Positions 49,720 to 60,441 are shown, counted from the stretch's first letter. The stretch is 64,000 bases of DNA from Medakamo hakoo (GCA_026636295.1 CP089463.1:124001-188000); one strand, 5' to 3'. Notes: a model not told the origin generated them from the letters alone. Program-made: numbers and translations.

Positions 49720-49872
49720 GCCCTGGTTTTCTTTTGCGAGGGCGTGTAAAACAACAGGCATGGCGCCGCGTGTGTGCTTTTGTTTTGGTGTGGGCTGGCG
49801 GGGCCCGGGCGGAGGCGGGGCGCGCTGTGATCCCCCTCAGGACAGCGAAAAAAAAGGACGCGGCGCCTCAAA

Positions 49873-51948
49873 TCAAAATGTGATGACAATCTCCCGCCCC
49901 GCCAGCTCGTACACCATGTCCAGGGCTTCCAGCAGGGCCACCTGCCCAAACTTGCCGACGTAGTTGGAGTTGACTTTCAGCTCGCGCGGCGCGCAGCCCG
50001 GGTTGGCTTTCAGCGCCTGGGCGAGCGCGCACGCGCCCTCGTCCCGTATCTCATTATAGCCCAGGTCGAGCTCGGCCAGGCCGTCCTGGCCGCAGCCGCG
50101 CAGCGCCCGGCCCAGGGTCGCGGCGCCCGACGCTTCCAGCTTGTTGCCGCGCAGGTCGAGCGACGCCAGGGCGGGGGCGTACATGAGCAGGTCGCCGACG
50201 GCGTCCGCGCCGGGGCCGCCCCCGACCTTGCACCACCCGAGCTTCAGCGTGCGCAGCGCGCACGCCGTGTGCTTGAAGGCGGACGCGAGGGCGGTGACGC
50301 CCGGCACGCCGATGGGGTTGCGCCCCAGCTCCAGGCTTTCCAGGGTCTTCACGCTGCCGAGCGACTCGGCGAGGGACGCCGCGCCGTCGGGGCCGATGCC
50401 GTTGCCGCCGACGTCGAGGGCTTGGAGGGCCGGGTGGTCGCGCAGTGCGTCGCCGAGGGCCGCCGCGCCGTCGTCCCCGACATCATTGCCGTCCAGGTTG
50501 AGGTCGGTCAGGCCCCGCGCGCGCTGGGCGAGGGCGGCCAGGGGCGCGCACCCGGACGACGAGAGCCCGTTCTCGCCGACGTCAAACACCGCGAGCGGCG
50601 GGGCGGCTCCGCGCCCCTCCCGCTCCCTCAACGCGTCCGCCAGGACGGCCACGCCTTCATCGCCCAGGTCGTTCGCGCGCACGCGCAGGGACGTCAGGGA
50701 AGTGTTGGCTTTCAGGGCGGACGCCAGCGCGGCCGCGCCGCCCGCGCCCAGGTAGTTGCCCGACAGGTTGAGGGCTTTGAGGGCGCAGCCGCCGCCGCCC
50801 CGGCTGCCGTCGAGGGCGGACGCCAGGGCCGCCGCGCCGTCCACGTCGATCGCATTGCCGGACAGGTCCAGGGCCTCCAGGCTGCTGTTCCCGGCCAGCG
50901 CCTCGGCCAGGAGCGCCGCGCCCCCGTCCCCGATCGCATTGTTGGCCAGGTTGAGGGACTTGGTGGCGGCCTTGGTGGCCAGGACCCGCGCCACGGCCGC
51001 CGCGCCGGCGTCGCCCAGCGAGTTCATGGACAGGGACAGCGACGCGACGGCGTCGTTGTTGGCCAGGGCCTCGCACAGGGCCGACGCGCCCGCCGGGCCC
51101 AGGCCGTTGGACGACAGGTCCAGGCTCGTCGTGCGCGCGTTGTACGCCAGCGCAAAGGCGATGGCGCCCAGGCCCTCGTCCCCCAAGTTTTTGGCCGACA
51201 GGTCGACGGGCCCGCCCGCCCGCAGCTCGTCGGCAAAGCCGTCCAGGCGGGCTTGGGCGTCCCGGGCGAAGGCCCGTTTTTCAGACGCGGCTCTGAGCTT
51301 GGGCAGCGCCTTGGACGCGAACGCCCGGCCGCCCAGGAAGAGGGCGGCCAGGGCGGCCAGCGCCGCGATGCCGGCGCCGCCGACGGTCAGGGCGGAGCGC
51401 AGGGTTGGGGGGTTGGGCGACGAGCCGAGAGGGCGGACGCCGCGGGTGGGCGCGGGCGGCCGGGCGGCGCGCGGCGCGGTGGGCGCGGCAACCCCGACGC
51501 CTGCCTCCTCCTCCTCCCACTCGCCTTCGCCGTCCTCGACGTCGTCCTCGTACTCAAGCTCCTCGCCCTCCTCCCACGCCTCCACCTCCTCGGCTTCCAA
51601 GACACCGGACTGGCGGCCTTTGAAACGCCCGGCCTCGGCCGCGACTTCTTCGGCTGGAGTGAGCGCATCAGCCGACGCGCCTGCGTCTCCTTCCGACTCC
51701 CAGTCCGCGCCGTCGCCCGGGCCGTCGTCGTCGATGACATCGACGCCGCTCACCGCCTTGCCCTTGTCACCTCCGCGGTTCCAAAAGGCGTGGGCGGTGG
51801 CGGTGGGAGGGCGGCGGCGCGGCACGACTGCAACGCGGTGGAAGGGCATGGGGGGAGCCGCCAGCGCGGGTCGGGCGGGGTGAGAGACGGCACGGGTCGC
51901 CGCCAGCGGCCGGCCGGCCACGGACAGGGTCAGCGGGCCGCTCCGCAT
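49873..51948 (-). CDS. Plastid-type ribonuclease-inhibitor-like LRR protein with transit peptide and membrane segment
   Basis: A single-exon gene of 691 residues; ATG at 51948. The N-terminus (MRSGPLTLSVAGRPLAATRA...VAVVPRRRPP) is basic and Ser/Ala/Pro-rich, like a plastid transit peptide. An acidic region follows (about 70-150, with 'EVEAWEEGEELEYEDDVEDG'), then a hydrophobic segment 'ALTVGGAGIAALAALAALFL' (about 185-205). From about 245 to the end there are some 12-13 RNI-type leucine-rich repeats of about 28 residues, e.g. 'LDLSSNGLGPAGASALCEAL', 'LNLANNAIGDGGAALLAEAL' and 'LNLDGNDVGDDGAAALGDAL'. The repeats are very regular. The layout recalls plant plastid RNI-like proteins such as EMB2004. 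A protein-protein docking role at a plastid membrane is inference. Confidence 0.85.
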   Translation of the reverse strand: MRSGPLTLSVAGRPLAATRAVSHPARPALAAPPMPFHRVAVVPRRRPPTATAHAFWNRGGDKGKAVSGVDVIDDDGPGDGADWESEGDAGASADALTPAEEVAAEAGRFKGRQSGVLEAEEVEAWEEGEELEYEDDVEDGEGEWEEEEAGVGVAAPTAPRAARPPAPTRGVRPLGSSPNPPTLRSALTVGGAGIAALAALAALFLGGRAFASKALPKLRAASEKRAFARDAQARLDGFADELRAGGPVDLSAKNLGDEGLGAIAFALAYNARTTSLDLSSNGLGPAGASALCEALANNDAVASLSLSMNSLGDAGAAAVARVLATKAATKSLNLANNAIGDGGAALLAEALAGNSSLEALDLSGNAIDVDGAAALASALDGSRGGGGCALKALNLSGNYLGAGGAAALASALKANTSLTSLRVRANDLGDEGVAVLADALREREGRGAAPPLAVFDVGENGLSSSGCAPLAALAQRARGLTDLNLDGNDVGDDGAAALGDALRDHPALQALDVGGNGIGPDGAASLAESLGSVKTLESLELGRNPIGVPGVTALASAFKHTACALRTLKLGWCKVGGGPGADAVGDLLMYAPALASLDLRGNKLEASGAATLGRALRGCGQDGLAELDLGYNEIRDEGACALAQALKANPGCAPRELKVNSNYVGKFGQVALLEALDMVYELAGREIVITF

Positions 51949-52338
51949 CAGTCACGGGCGTGAGACGCTGGTGGAGCAGAGGGAGTGGGGGTGGCTCCCC
52001 CGGCGGAAAGACAGGCGGGCGCGCGGTAGAGCGACGCAATTGACGGCTCTGTCTTTTTTGTCGTCGGCGCGACGGTGTGTGGGCCTCTGCCAATGCAAGT
52101 AGCGAGCCTGCCGGGCCCTGGCACACGTCCTGCTTCGAGTGGGGGGTGGTTCGAGATGCTAGCGGCGGCTGTGCGGCCGCACGCGTGCGCTTTCTGTTTT
52201 GCTTGGCTAGCCGCTTGACTCGCGTGTGGGGAAGGCGAAGGGTCGGGCGTACACTGCTGCACACCTTTCTTTTCTTTCCGTCACGGGCTCACCGTGACGA
52301 CAACTCCCCTCCGTCTCAGCCCTTCACCCTCCCCCACC
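51949..52338. other. Divergent intergenic region, 390 bp
   Basis: It separates the LRR gene (-) from the plastid-targeted gene (+). No ORF of coding quality, RNA gene or repeat seen. It presumably holds two promoters. Confidence 0.5.
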
Positions 52339-53317
52339 ATGGCCGCCCTGACACCTCCTGCCTCCGGACACCGACCGGCCGCCAGCGCCGGGACCTCCAC
52401 CCGCCCAGCCCGCCCCGTTTGCGTGGCCGCATGTGCTCGGCCCAGCCCGCCGCCGCCGCCGCGCACGTCCCGCCGCCAGCTCCGCCGCTCCGTCACCACG
52501 GCCGCCGCCGCGGGGGCGACCTATGGAACGACACCTTCCATCAAGGGCGATGAATACGTGGTCCTGGTGCGTTGCTTTGGCAAGGGCGGCGTCGCGAAAA
52601 AGAAACACAAGGCCATGGGCCGCCTCCTTATCCATCCACCCCCCCGACCGACTACCCCTCCCCCTCTCTCTCTCTCACGCCTTCTCAACAACCGACGGAC
52701 AGGGCCTCGCCAACTGCTTTGAAAAGGACGAGGAAGGCAAGCTCAACCCGCGCCAGGTTGTCGAACCCGTGTCGGCCAACACGCTCGAGTCGCTGGCGGC
52801 CGGCGCGAAGACGTCGTACAGCGAGGTGTGGGCGACGACGACGGGCGTGGTTGTTGGCCGCGACCGGTCGGCCCTCCCGCCCGCCTGGGCCGGCGCCGCC
52901 TTTTGCTCGGACTGGGAGCCGCGCCTGGGCGCCGTCGCCCGCACCTGGGCCCGCCCGCACGCCGTCGACAATCTCATGGACATCGTCCCGCTGGGCCAGG
53001 CGCGCGCGGGCTGGAACACGTCGACCGAGGACAAGCGCGTCCTGAACTTCGTGGCGGAAGTCAACGACGACGACAACATCAAGCAGGACATTTCCATCGA
53101 CGTGTACGGGCGGTCGGCTCCCGACGCTGAGAAGGTGCTGGGGACGGACGCGCCCGCGGCGGCGCGGGCGGCCAAGGCCAAGGCTGCGGACGCGGAGGAC
53201 GGGGTGAAAGCGAAGGCGGCGGCGGAGAAGAAGGCGGCTGCACCGCCGCCGCCGCCGCCGGCCGTCGAAGCAGACGAGGAGGAGGAGGACGACCTGGACG
53301 CGCTGTTGAATGCGTGA
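52339..53317 (+). CDS. Unknown plastid-targeted protein (two exons)
   Basis: Exons 52339-52566 and 52703-53317 (donor GTGCGT, acceptor ACAG, phase 0) give 280 residues. The first about 60 residues (MAALTPPASGHRPAASAGTS ... RTSRRQLRRSVTTAAA) form a clear plastid-type transit peptide rich in Ala, Ser, Arg and Pro. The mature part begins 'GDEYVVLGLANCFEKDEEGK' after splicing and continues 'NPRQVVEPVSANTLESLAAG', 'KTSYSEVWATTTGVVVGRD' and 'RPHAVDNLMDIVPLGQARAG'. These are well-ordered, non-repetitive sequences with no motif I can name. A Lys/Ala coiled coil, a nine-Pro run and an acidic 'EADEEEEDDLDALLNA' close the protein. A soluble plastid protein is likely; the function is unknown. Confidence 0.78.
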
Positions 53318-53714
53318 GGAGTCCTCCTGGCCGCGCCCCCCGCCTCTCTCCCATTGATAGGTCTGGGGGGACAGTGGGAGTGCGCCGCCGCGTGGAGAGA
53401 GAGCAAGCGTGCGTTTTTATTTTGTCTTTCACGTTTTTGTGTTCTTTTTTCAATAGAAGCCGGGAGTGGGTGTGGGGAGGGCGGTCCCTGGGTGGCGTGT
53501 GTGTGAGCGTGTGCGGAGGGAGGGTGTGTGACGGAGAGACTGAGAGAGAGTGAAGGCCTGGTAAGGTGGAGGTCGAAACGCGCTCGCGGCCGCATACCGC
53601 CTCGTTTGCGCGCCGCGGCTAGCTTTTTTCCGCGCGCCCGCCCGCGCACCTCCCTTCCCCCTTCGAGCCATTCGACCCACCGCCGGCCAGCCCCGTCTGA
53701 ACCGATACCACACC
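53318..53714. other. Intergenic gap, 397 bp
   Basis: 3' flank of the plastid protein gene, including T-rich DNA with a TTTTTATTTTG stretch (53413-53425), and promoter of the FBPase gene. No gene seen. Confidence 0.55.
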
Positions 53715-55149
53715 ATGGACCCCGCCACCGAAGCCGCGCGCACCGACCCGGTCACGCTCAGCGCGTGGCTCTTACAGTCGCAGCACATCAAAGCACCTGC
53801 CGCCCGCGGTTCCTTGACCATCCTGCTCAACGCCCTGTGCGTGTCCTGCAAGTTTGTGGAGAGCGCGGTGCGCAAGGTAAGTGGGAATGTGTGGGCGGGG
53901 GCGGTGTGGACGCGACACGCAGCACACAAGCTCGATCGGGCAACACAACCCGCGCGCGCCTCACCCCTCTCCCCACCACACACACACACACACACACACA
54001 CACCTCCCTCCCATCCCTCCCTGCCCAGGCCGGCCTCGCCGGCATCCTGGGCTTGGCCGGCTCCGCCAACGTCCAGGGCGAAGACCAGAAAAAGCTGGAC
54101 GTCCTGGCCAATGAAGTGTTCATCAACATGCTGCGCCGGTCCGGCCAGTGCGCCGTGCTGGTGTCGGAGGAGGACGAGGAAGCGATCATCGTGTCCCCCG
54201 CGGCGGGGGACACGGCCGGCGACTACTGCGTCGTCTTCGACCCGCTGGACGGGTCGAGCAACATCGACTGCGGCGTGTCCATCGGCACGATTTACGGCAT
54301 CTACAAAAAGAGGCCGGGGTCGCCGGGCGAGCTGGGCGACGTGCTGCGGCCGGGGAGGGACATGGTCGCGGCCGGGTACTGCCTGTACGGCTCCTCGTGC
54401 ACGATGGTGCGTGTTGTGGGTGTGCGTGCGCGCGCGCTTGCTGCCTTGGCTGTCACGCCCTCCAGCCCCTCTCTGCTGAGTCGGGCGGTGTGAAGCACGT
54501 CCTCGGCTCTTCCATCTGAGTCGGGCGGGCGCAACAGCGCACCGGTCGAAACAGGCGGCGTGGCTCCATCCCCCCTCCTTCCATCCACGCCCAACCCTCA
54601 CCCGCCCTCCCTCCCACCCCACCCCACCCCCCACCCGCGCAGGTCCTGTCCATCGGCGAGGAACCGTCCGTCTTCACGCTCGACCCGTCGCTCGGCGAAT
54701 TCGTCCTCACCCAGCCCCGCGTCCGCCTGCCGACGCGCGGGTCCATCTTCTCCATCAACGAAGGCAACGCGTCGCTGTGGGACGCGGGCACGGCCGCCTA
54801 CGTCAAGGCCTGCAAATTCCCGGGCGGCGACGGGGCCAAGCCCAAGTCGGCCCGGTACGTGGGCTCCATGGTGGCCGACGTCCACCGCACGCTGCTGTAC
54901 GGCGGCGTGTTCCTGTACCCGGCGGACGCCAAGAGCAAGCGCGGCAAGCTGCGCCTCCTGTACGAGTGCTACCCCATGGCGTACGTGCTGGAGCGCGCGG
55001 GCGGCCGCGCGTCGTCGGGGTCGCAAGCCATCCTGGACATCGCGCCGACCTCCATTCACGAGCGGTGCCCGATCTTCCTGGGGAGCGCGGAAGACGTGGC
55101 GGACGTCGAAGCCGCGATCGCGGCGGATGGGGCGAGCCTGCAAATCTGA
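53715..55149 (+). CDS. FBP: Fructose-1,6-bisphosphatase, cytosolic type (three exons)
   Basis: Exons 53715-53876, 54029-54406 and 54643-55149 (donors GTAAGT and GTGCGT, all phase 0) give 348 residues, normal for the family. It hydrolyses fructose-1,6-bisphosphate in gluconeogenesis and sucrose synthesis. Features: 'ILLNALCVSCKFVESAVRK', 'LAGSANVQGEDQKKLDVLAN', 'LVSEEDEEAIIV' (metal Glu), 'YCVVFDPLDGSSNIDCGVSI' (metal Asp-Pro-Leu-Asp-Gly), 'GTIYGIYKKR', 'MVAAGYCLYGSSCTM', 'YVGSMVADVHRTLLYGGVFL' and 'GKLRLLYECYPMAYVLERAG' with the substrate-binding Lys/Tyr/Arg. The redox loop with three Cys of the chloroplast enzyme is absent and there is no transit peptide, so it is the cytosolic isoform. Confidence 0.96.
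53977..54002. repeat. (CA)n microsatellite in FBPase intron 1
   Basis: Thirteen CA dinucleotides, 26 bp upstream of exon 2, followed by a C/T-rich tract and CCCAG. Confidence 0.9.
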
Positions 55150-55373
55150 TGGGAGAGGGTGAGGCGGGGTGGGTGGGTGGGGGGGGGGGCCACGCTCTGA
55201 TGGAGCGTGCTTTTCTTTTTCGCCTGCCTATTTTTTCATTTGCGGCTGATGGCTGACGTCGTGTGTGCGTGTGTGCATGTGTGTGTGTGTGTGAGGGTGG
55301 AGGAGCCATGTGGGTGGGTGGTGTGTGGGTGTGTGTCTACTAGCAACTGCGTCCTGTGTTTCATTGTCCGTCG

Positions 55374-57342
55374 TCAGTCTCCCACCTGCCCAACCTCGCG
55401 CCCGACCTCCGCACTTGGCGGCCACCCAAACCGGCGCAGCAGGGCGAGCACCACGCCATTTGTCCAGCCAAAGCCGACCTGGGTCGCGTACTCTCCACCC
55501 GACCCGGGCACGCCGTCGCACCGGGTGGAACAGTATTTCTCGCGGACGGCGCCTTCGGCTGCCAAGCCTGCGAGCGCGTTTTGCACAAACCCAGACACGA
55601 TCTTTTCCGCCAGGTCGCCTGCCGTGCGTGCGGCGGGGTGGTCCAGCCCACTCACGTCCGTCAGACCCTCTGCCACCAGGGCTTGGAGCGGCGGCCAGGC
55701 GTTGGGGCCGTCCCACTGTTCGCCCGACCCGGCGCCGGGCGAGGTGGCGAGGCCGCCCGGGCCGACCAAGCCCGACGCAGCGAGCGACGCCACGGCCGCC
55801 GGCCAGTGGGGTGAGGAGCCGCTCCGCCCGCACCCGGCCCAGAGCGGCACCCAGCAGGAGGCGTAGACGCCAGGGGACAGGGTGACAAGGGAGGAGGACG
55901 ACGACGGGGGCGGGAGGGCCGCGTCGCACCACCGCCCAGCCCGCCCATCCCACAGCACCGCGTCGACCGCCGCCCTCCTCTCCTCCGCCGCGCCCGCGTG
56001 CGCCGCCGCGCCCGCCTCATCCCCGGCTTCAGCGCACAGGCGGGCCAGGGCATCATCCGCCTGGGCCAAGAACGCGTTGAGGTCGGCGGGCAGGAGGCGG
56101 TGCGGGGCGCAGGCGCGCGGGGATGGGCGCGCGGCGGCGCGCCCGTCGACGCCGGCCGGCGCCCCGCCCGCGCACCACCTGTCGGAAAAGTCCCACCCCG
56201 ACTCGGCGGCGGTGGCGGCGCCGCGCCACAGGTCAGCCGCGGCCGTCGCTCCCTGCACGGCCGACGCGCTGGGGCGCGGCGGCAGCGCGCCCGCGGCCAC
56301 GGCGGCGTCCACGTCCTCACGGTACGCCTCGGGGCGCGGGCGGTCCCACCGCGCACAGTACCGGGCCAGGGCGTGGCGGCGCCCGTGGCCGTCCTCCACG
56401 ACCGCCACCCGGTGGGGCGCGTCCCACGCCGCTCGCTCCGCTCGCAAAGCCGGCAGGGACGCCAGGGCCAGGGCCCGGCCGGCCGGGTCGCCACACTCCA
56501 GCAGCAGCGCGGCCGTCGGCGCCAGCAGCGGCGGCTGCGACCTGTTCAGGTAGTACGACCGCGCGCCGTTGGGGACGGACGCGCCGTCCGGCGAGCGCGA
56601 GGCCAGGGCCACGAGCGTGGAGACGACGGACGCCGCGGTGTCCGTGCAGCACGACGCGAGCAGACCCCGCACCGTCCAGTGGGCGTCCCAGTAGTACGAC
56701 TCGCGAAACCGGTCGCCGGGCACGACGGTGCACCCCGGCGTCGCCAGCAGCGTGCCCTTGCGTGGCGTGCCTCCTCCGCCGCCGCCGCCGTCCTTGGCCC
56801 GTCTGCACAGGGCGGGCCACAGGGCGTGGATGCGGGCCGCTCCCGCCCTGATGGCCGGGTCCGGCACGCGGGGGAGGAAGGAGGGCGGCGGGGTGGGGGC
56901 ATGGTCAGGCGGGCGCACACTGTCGTAATCGGAGCCTGCAGGACCAAAATGCTCGGCCACAAAGCCTTGCAGCTCTTTCAGCCGCGGCAGGCCTGTGGCC
57001 GAGTCTATTGGCAGGGCGGCGAACGCGGCTGCAGCTTCAGGCGGCGTCGTGACGAGGGGCATGTCGCTGTGGTTGTTGGATGGGTGGAGAGAAAGGGTCG
57101 AGTGTTGTGTCGTCGTCGAGAGGGGCATCGGAAAAGAAACTCGCAGCGACAGCGCGACCCCCCATAACGTACACAAACGTCTTGCAATCCTCGAACAGCC
57201 CGGCCATCTGGACAGCGTGTAGGATGGGCCCGGCGCACCATAGGTCGGGCGGGTCGTCCGTGGGTGGAGTGGACGGCGGGCGGACGAGGCGTAGCGTGGA
57301 CGCCGGTGTTCGCGCCGCAGCGCCGTTGGCCGGCCCGCCCAT
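55374..57342 (-). CDS. TRE1: Trehalase (glycoside hydrolase family 37; two exons)
   Basis: Exon 1 is 57342-57173 and exon 2 is 57066-55374 (donor GTACGT, acceptor CACAG, phase 2), 620 residues. It hydrolyses trehalose to two glucose. The join restores 'LWCAGPILHAVQMAGLFEDC' and 'KTFVDMPLVTTPPEA', the family N-terminus. Signature 1 is 'VPGDRFRESYYWDAHWTVRG' (about 170-190); also 'ARSYYLNRSQPPLLAP', 'AESGWDFSDRWCAGG' (catalytic Asp region), signature 2 'GEQWDGPNAWPPLQALV', and 'GGEYATQVGFGWTNGVVLAL' with the C-terminal catalytic Glu. The start at 57342 is preferred; an in-frame ATG at 57504 would add 54 residues. No signal peptide is obvious with the shorter start, so it may be a cytosolic enzyme, or the longer start could be a targeting region. 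Convergent with FBPase. Confidence 0.95.
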
Positions 57343-57578
57343 CGTCCCTGCACACGCCAGGCGTGGACCTGGGCGTGGCAGGTTGGGGCCGTGTGCCCGC
57401 CACGTCCTGGTGCCCAGGCGAGGGTGGCGGACGGTGCGGAATGCAGCGCTGGCGGCCCTTTTCGGAACCCGGGAGTGAGGTGAAAGGTTAGCAACCTGGT
57501 CCATCCCACCACAGGGACAGAACCATTCCGCCCGCACAACGGGCTTTTTCTACCGCTGGCCCTACGCATTACACACGC

Positions 57579-58199
57579 TCACCCGCCGCCGCCCTCCCTC
57601 TTCTTTTTCAGCGCCCACAGGAAGTCGCGGGCCGCTTCGCCTGCGGCCCCCTCCTGCCCCACCAACTCGCCTGCTGCGGCTGCCGCTCCCGCCAGGTCTC
57701 CATCCTCCACGACGCCCACCAGCGCCGCCGCCACCGCGCACGCGTCCGCGGCAGCAGCGGGGTCACCGCTGCCAATCACGGGTCCCAGGACTTTTGGCGC
57801 GCCCGCAGCGGCCAAGGAGGCCCGGCCGCCGGGGATGGAGCGGGCCAGGCGAGCGGCGCGCGACGCGCCCGCCGCCCGGTAAGTTTGGGAGTCGGTCGAC
57901 ATCAGGGCGACCGCGTGCGGCGCGCCCGTGGCGGACAGGTTCGGCAGGACCACGGCGGCCGCGCCGGCCAAGGACGTGATCGCGACGAGCTTGAGGGCGC
58001 GGGTGAACGAACGGTCACCCGCGCCCTGAAGCTCCTTCGATGGAGGTGGGGGGTGCTGTTGTCCGGCCGCGGCCGACGATGAGAGCGTGCGCCAGGCTCC
58101 GCCAGTTGCCGCCCAGTTTTTCGATCTAGTTGCAAGGGCTGAGACTGTGTGCGCTTGTCGCCACAAGGCGGACAGGGTCCGGACGCGGACGGCCCGCAT
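57579..58199 (-). CDS. Unknown small organelle-targeted protein with a membrane segment
   Basis: A single-exon gene of 206 residues; ATG at 58199. The N-terminus (MRAVRVRTLSALWRQAHTVS...) is basic, lacks acids and looks like a mitochondrial presequence. A hydrophobic segment 'ALKLVAITSLAGAAAVVLPN' sits at about 71-90. Then 'ARSIPGGRASLAAAGAPKVL' and 'SGDPAAAADACAVAAALVGV' have Ala/Leu/Gly spacing like an armadillo-type helical repeat. The end is 'ARDFLWALKKKREGGGG'. I do not recognise a family. A helical protein anchored in an organelle membrane is inferred. A GTG upstream in frame exists but has no coding support. Confidence 0.68.
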   Translation of the reverse strand: MRAVRVRTLSALWRQAHTVSALATRSKNWAATGGAWRTLSSSAAAGQQHPPPPSKELQGAGDRSFTRALKLVAITSLAGAAAVVLPNLSATGAPHAVALMSTDSQTYRAAGASRAARLARSIPGGRASLAAAGAPKVLGPVIGSGDPAAAADACAVAAALVGVVEDGDLAGAAAAAGELVGQEGAAGEAARDFLWALKKKREGGGG

Positions 58200-58340
58200 T
58201 GCGGCGTGCGTGTTTTGTTTCGTCGCTCCAATTGGCAACACTGCGGCGGCGGGGACAACCTCGGCCCCGTCCGCCCTCAGAAAAAAAGGTGGGGGGCGGC
58301 CGGCCCACACACGCGCGCGGGAAATCTATGCTCACACAAC

Positions 58341-60167
58341 TTACAGGCCCTCCGTCACCGTCGTCAGCCCACCTCCTCCTCTACCCTCTCCACCACCATC
58401 GTCCGACGAGAAGAAAAACGCGCCGGCCCCAGCGCGCGGGTGGAAGTCGGACGGGTCGCCGCCTTCCGAGACGGACGCGCCCGCGGCGGCGGCGGCGGCC
58501 AGCGCGGCGCGGGCGGTGCGAGTCTGGGGGTCCAAGGACAGGGAGGTGATGGACGCGGACGCGGCGGCAGCCGTCGCAGCGGCGGCCGTCGCGGCGGCGG
58601 CCGTCGCGGCGGCGGCAGCCTCCTCCGCCCCCGCTGCGTCGTCGCTGGACGACGCGCCGCCGTCGCTGCCGCCCTCCTGCTCCCCGCCTCCCCGCCCGCC
58701 GCCCGCCTCGCCATCCACGTCGCCGTCCGAGCCGGCCGCAATCACAGCAGCAGACGACGGGCGTGGCGTCACGCCCGGCGACCGGCCCGCCACCACCGCC
58801 CGCGCGCCCGCCCGCTTCTCGCGGATGGACCGCAGCGCGAGCTTGGACGACCACCGCGCGGCCGTCGCGCCCGCAAACTCGGCGGCGACGGCTGGGCAGG
58901 ACAGGGCGGCGGCGCCCGGGCCGGCGCCCCTCACCACGAGGCGCTCGCCCCCTACCACCGCCCGGCGCAGGCAGCCCAGCACGGCGGCGTGCATGGCGCC
59001 CACGGACCGGTCGACTGCCGTGTTGTCCACCGCGGGCACGCCGGCGCCGCCCGCGGCCTCCAGCAGCGCGTCCTGGATGGACCGAATCGCGTCCAGGCTC
59101 CGCACGTACTTGTTGGCCCCGGCGTCGGCGGCCATGTACTTTGCCCGCACCGCAAACCGGTCGGCGTGCTTGGCCGGGTTGGAGATGAAGGCCAAGAAAG
59201 GGATGACGACAGCGGGGGTGGGGTGGTCGGGCCCTCCTAGCCTTTCCATGAGCTCCAGGGCCCACGGAATGGTGATGTGCGCGCCCTCCACGACGACCGG
59301 TTCACCTGCCGCCACGGCCGCGGCAATGGCCCGGCCCAGGGCCGGCTGGACGAGGGCGGCCTGGGCGGCCCACCCACGGACGGCACGGGAGGAGGGGCCG
59401 CCGCCGGCTCCACCGCCTCCTCCGCCGTCCAGCGCCGCGCCCGCTTCATATGTGGACGCGGCCAGGATGCGGCGCTCCTCGCCGCCGCCGCCCCCACCCT
59501 GCAGCGCGCCGCGGACCACGCCACGCACCGCGTCCGTGGACAGCACCGCCGCCCCGCCCAGGCGGCCCGCCAACAGGGACGCGAGCGTGGATTTGCCAGA
59601 GCCGCTCGTCCCCGCAAGCAGGACGACGAGCGGCAAGCGCCGCTCGGTGAGGGCGCAGGCCAGCGCAAAGTCCGGGCGGGGGAGGGTGGCTGTTGTCACG
59701 GTGGGCGACTCGTCCGGCGCGCCGTCGGCTTTGCGCGCGGCGGCTGTGACGGCGCCCGACACCAAAGCCTCAAAGTCCTGGCGGGCGACGCGGGCGGTCG
59801 TTGTTGCGGCCGCCGCGCCTCCACTCGCAGCCACCGCTTCGGCCGCCAGGCGCCGGAAGGTGAGCTTGGCCGCCTTGCGCGCAATTTTAGGTTTCAGGCC
59901 GGCTGTGGAAAGGGCAGTCTGCAGGTCCGCGGCGGTGTAGCGGGCGCGGTGGCGCGGGGAGAGTGACGGCGAGGGCGAGGGTTGGCCGGGCGGACGACCG
60001 CATGCGTGGTCCGCGGCCGCCGCGCCGGCGCCCACGGTCACGGGGCCGGCGCCAGAGAGGCTGCCGGCGTCCACCACATAGACAAAGTCCAGTAGCGGTG
60101 GCGGGAGGGGTGCTGGCGAGGAGGCGGGCCCGTGCGTGGCGGCCGCCCCGGGGCTGGCCGCGCTCAT
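58341..60167 (-). CDS. LPA1: P-loop kinase of the LPA1 / 2-phosphoglycerate kinase family
   Basis: A single-exon gene of 608 residues; ATG at 60167, stop TAA. Rice and maize LPA1 mutants have low phytic acid; archaeal relatives phosphorylate 2-phosphoglycerate. The N-terminal about 175 residues include 'RYTAADLQTALSTAGLKPKI', as in plant LPA1. The Walker A 'LVVLLAGTSGSGKSTLASLL' lies at about 178-197, then 'RRILAASTYEAGAALD', 'VVVEGAHITIPWALELME', 'VIPFLAFISNPAKHADRFAV', 'RAKYMAADAGANKYVRSLDA' and 'VDNTAVDRSVGAMHAAVLGC', all diagnostic. The C-terminal 170 residues are Ala/Gly/Ser/Asp-rich and disordered. It is a shorter LPA1 form without the long plant C-terminal domain. Substrate (2-phosphoglycerate or an inositol compound) is unknown. 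Confidence 0.92.
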   Translation of the reverse strand: MSAASPGAAATHGPASSPAPLPPPLLDFVYVVDAGSLSGAGPVTVGAGAAAADHACGRPPGQPSPSPSLSPRHRARYTAADLQTALSTAGLKPKIARKAAKLTFRRLAAEAVAASGGAAAATTTARVARQDFEALVSGAVTAAARKADGAPDESPTVTTATLPRPDFALACALTERRLPLVVLLAGTSGSGKSTLASLLAGRLGGAAVLSTDAVRGVVRGALQGGGGGGEERRILAASTYEAGAALDGGGGGGAGGGPSSRAVRGWAAQAALVQPALGRAIAAAVAAGEPVVVEGAHITIPWALELMERLGGPDHPTPAVVIPFLAFISNPAKHADRFAVRAKYMAADAGANKYVRSLDAIRSIQDALLEAAGGAGVPAVDNTAVDRSVGAMHAAVLGCLRRAVVGGERLVVRGAGPGAAALSCPAVAAEFAGATAARWSSKLALRSIREKRAGARAVVAGRSPGVTPRPSSAAVIAAGSDGDVDGEAGGGRGGGEQEGGSDGGASSSDDAAGAEEAAAAATAAAATAAAATAAAASASITSLSLDPQTRTARAALAAAAAAGASVSEGGDPSDFHPRAGAGAFFFSSDDGGGEGRGGGGLTTVTEGL

Positions 60168-60441
60168 TTTGTGCTCTGCTTCCCATCCACCGGTTGGATT
60201 TGTCTCTGAACTTTTTGCACCCTCTCTCTCTCTCTCTCTTTCCCGCCCCCGCGACGCAAACACACATGCACACGCGCGCGCGCGCACAACATTCACACAG
60301 GCACACACACACACGTCCAGCGCACGCGCGGTTCCCAGTCCTCCTCCACACCCTAGACACACGCCAGGACGACGAAGGGGCTGGGCCAGCGGGGCGTGGC
60401 TGCCCGCCCCCCTCTCTGCCGTCGTACCCCGCCCGCCTGCC
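60168..60441. other. Intergenic gap with CT and CA/CG simple repeats
   Basis: A 274-bp gap upstream of the LPA1-type gene. It holds a CT run (60223-60240), an alternating CG block (60276-60287) and CA repeats (60300-60315). No gene seen. Confidence 0.6.

Noticed and set aside
50269-51963. Long plus-strand frame opposite the LRR gene
   Set aside because: It mirrors the repeats of the minus-strand LRR protein, which has clear RNI motifs.
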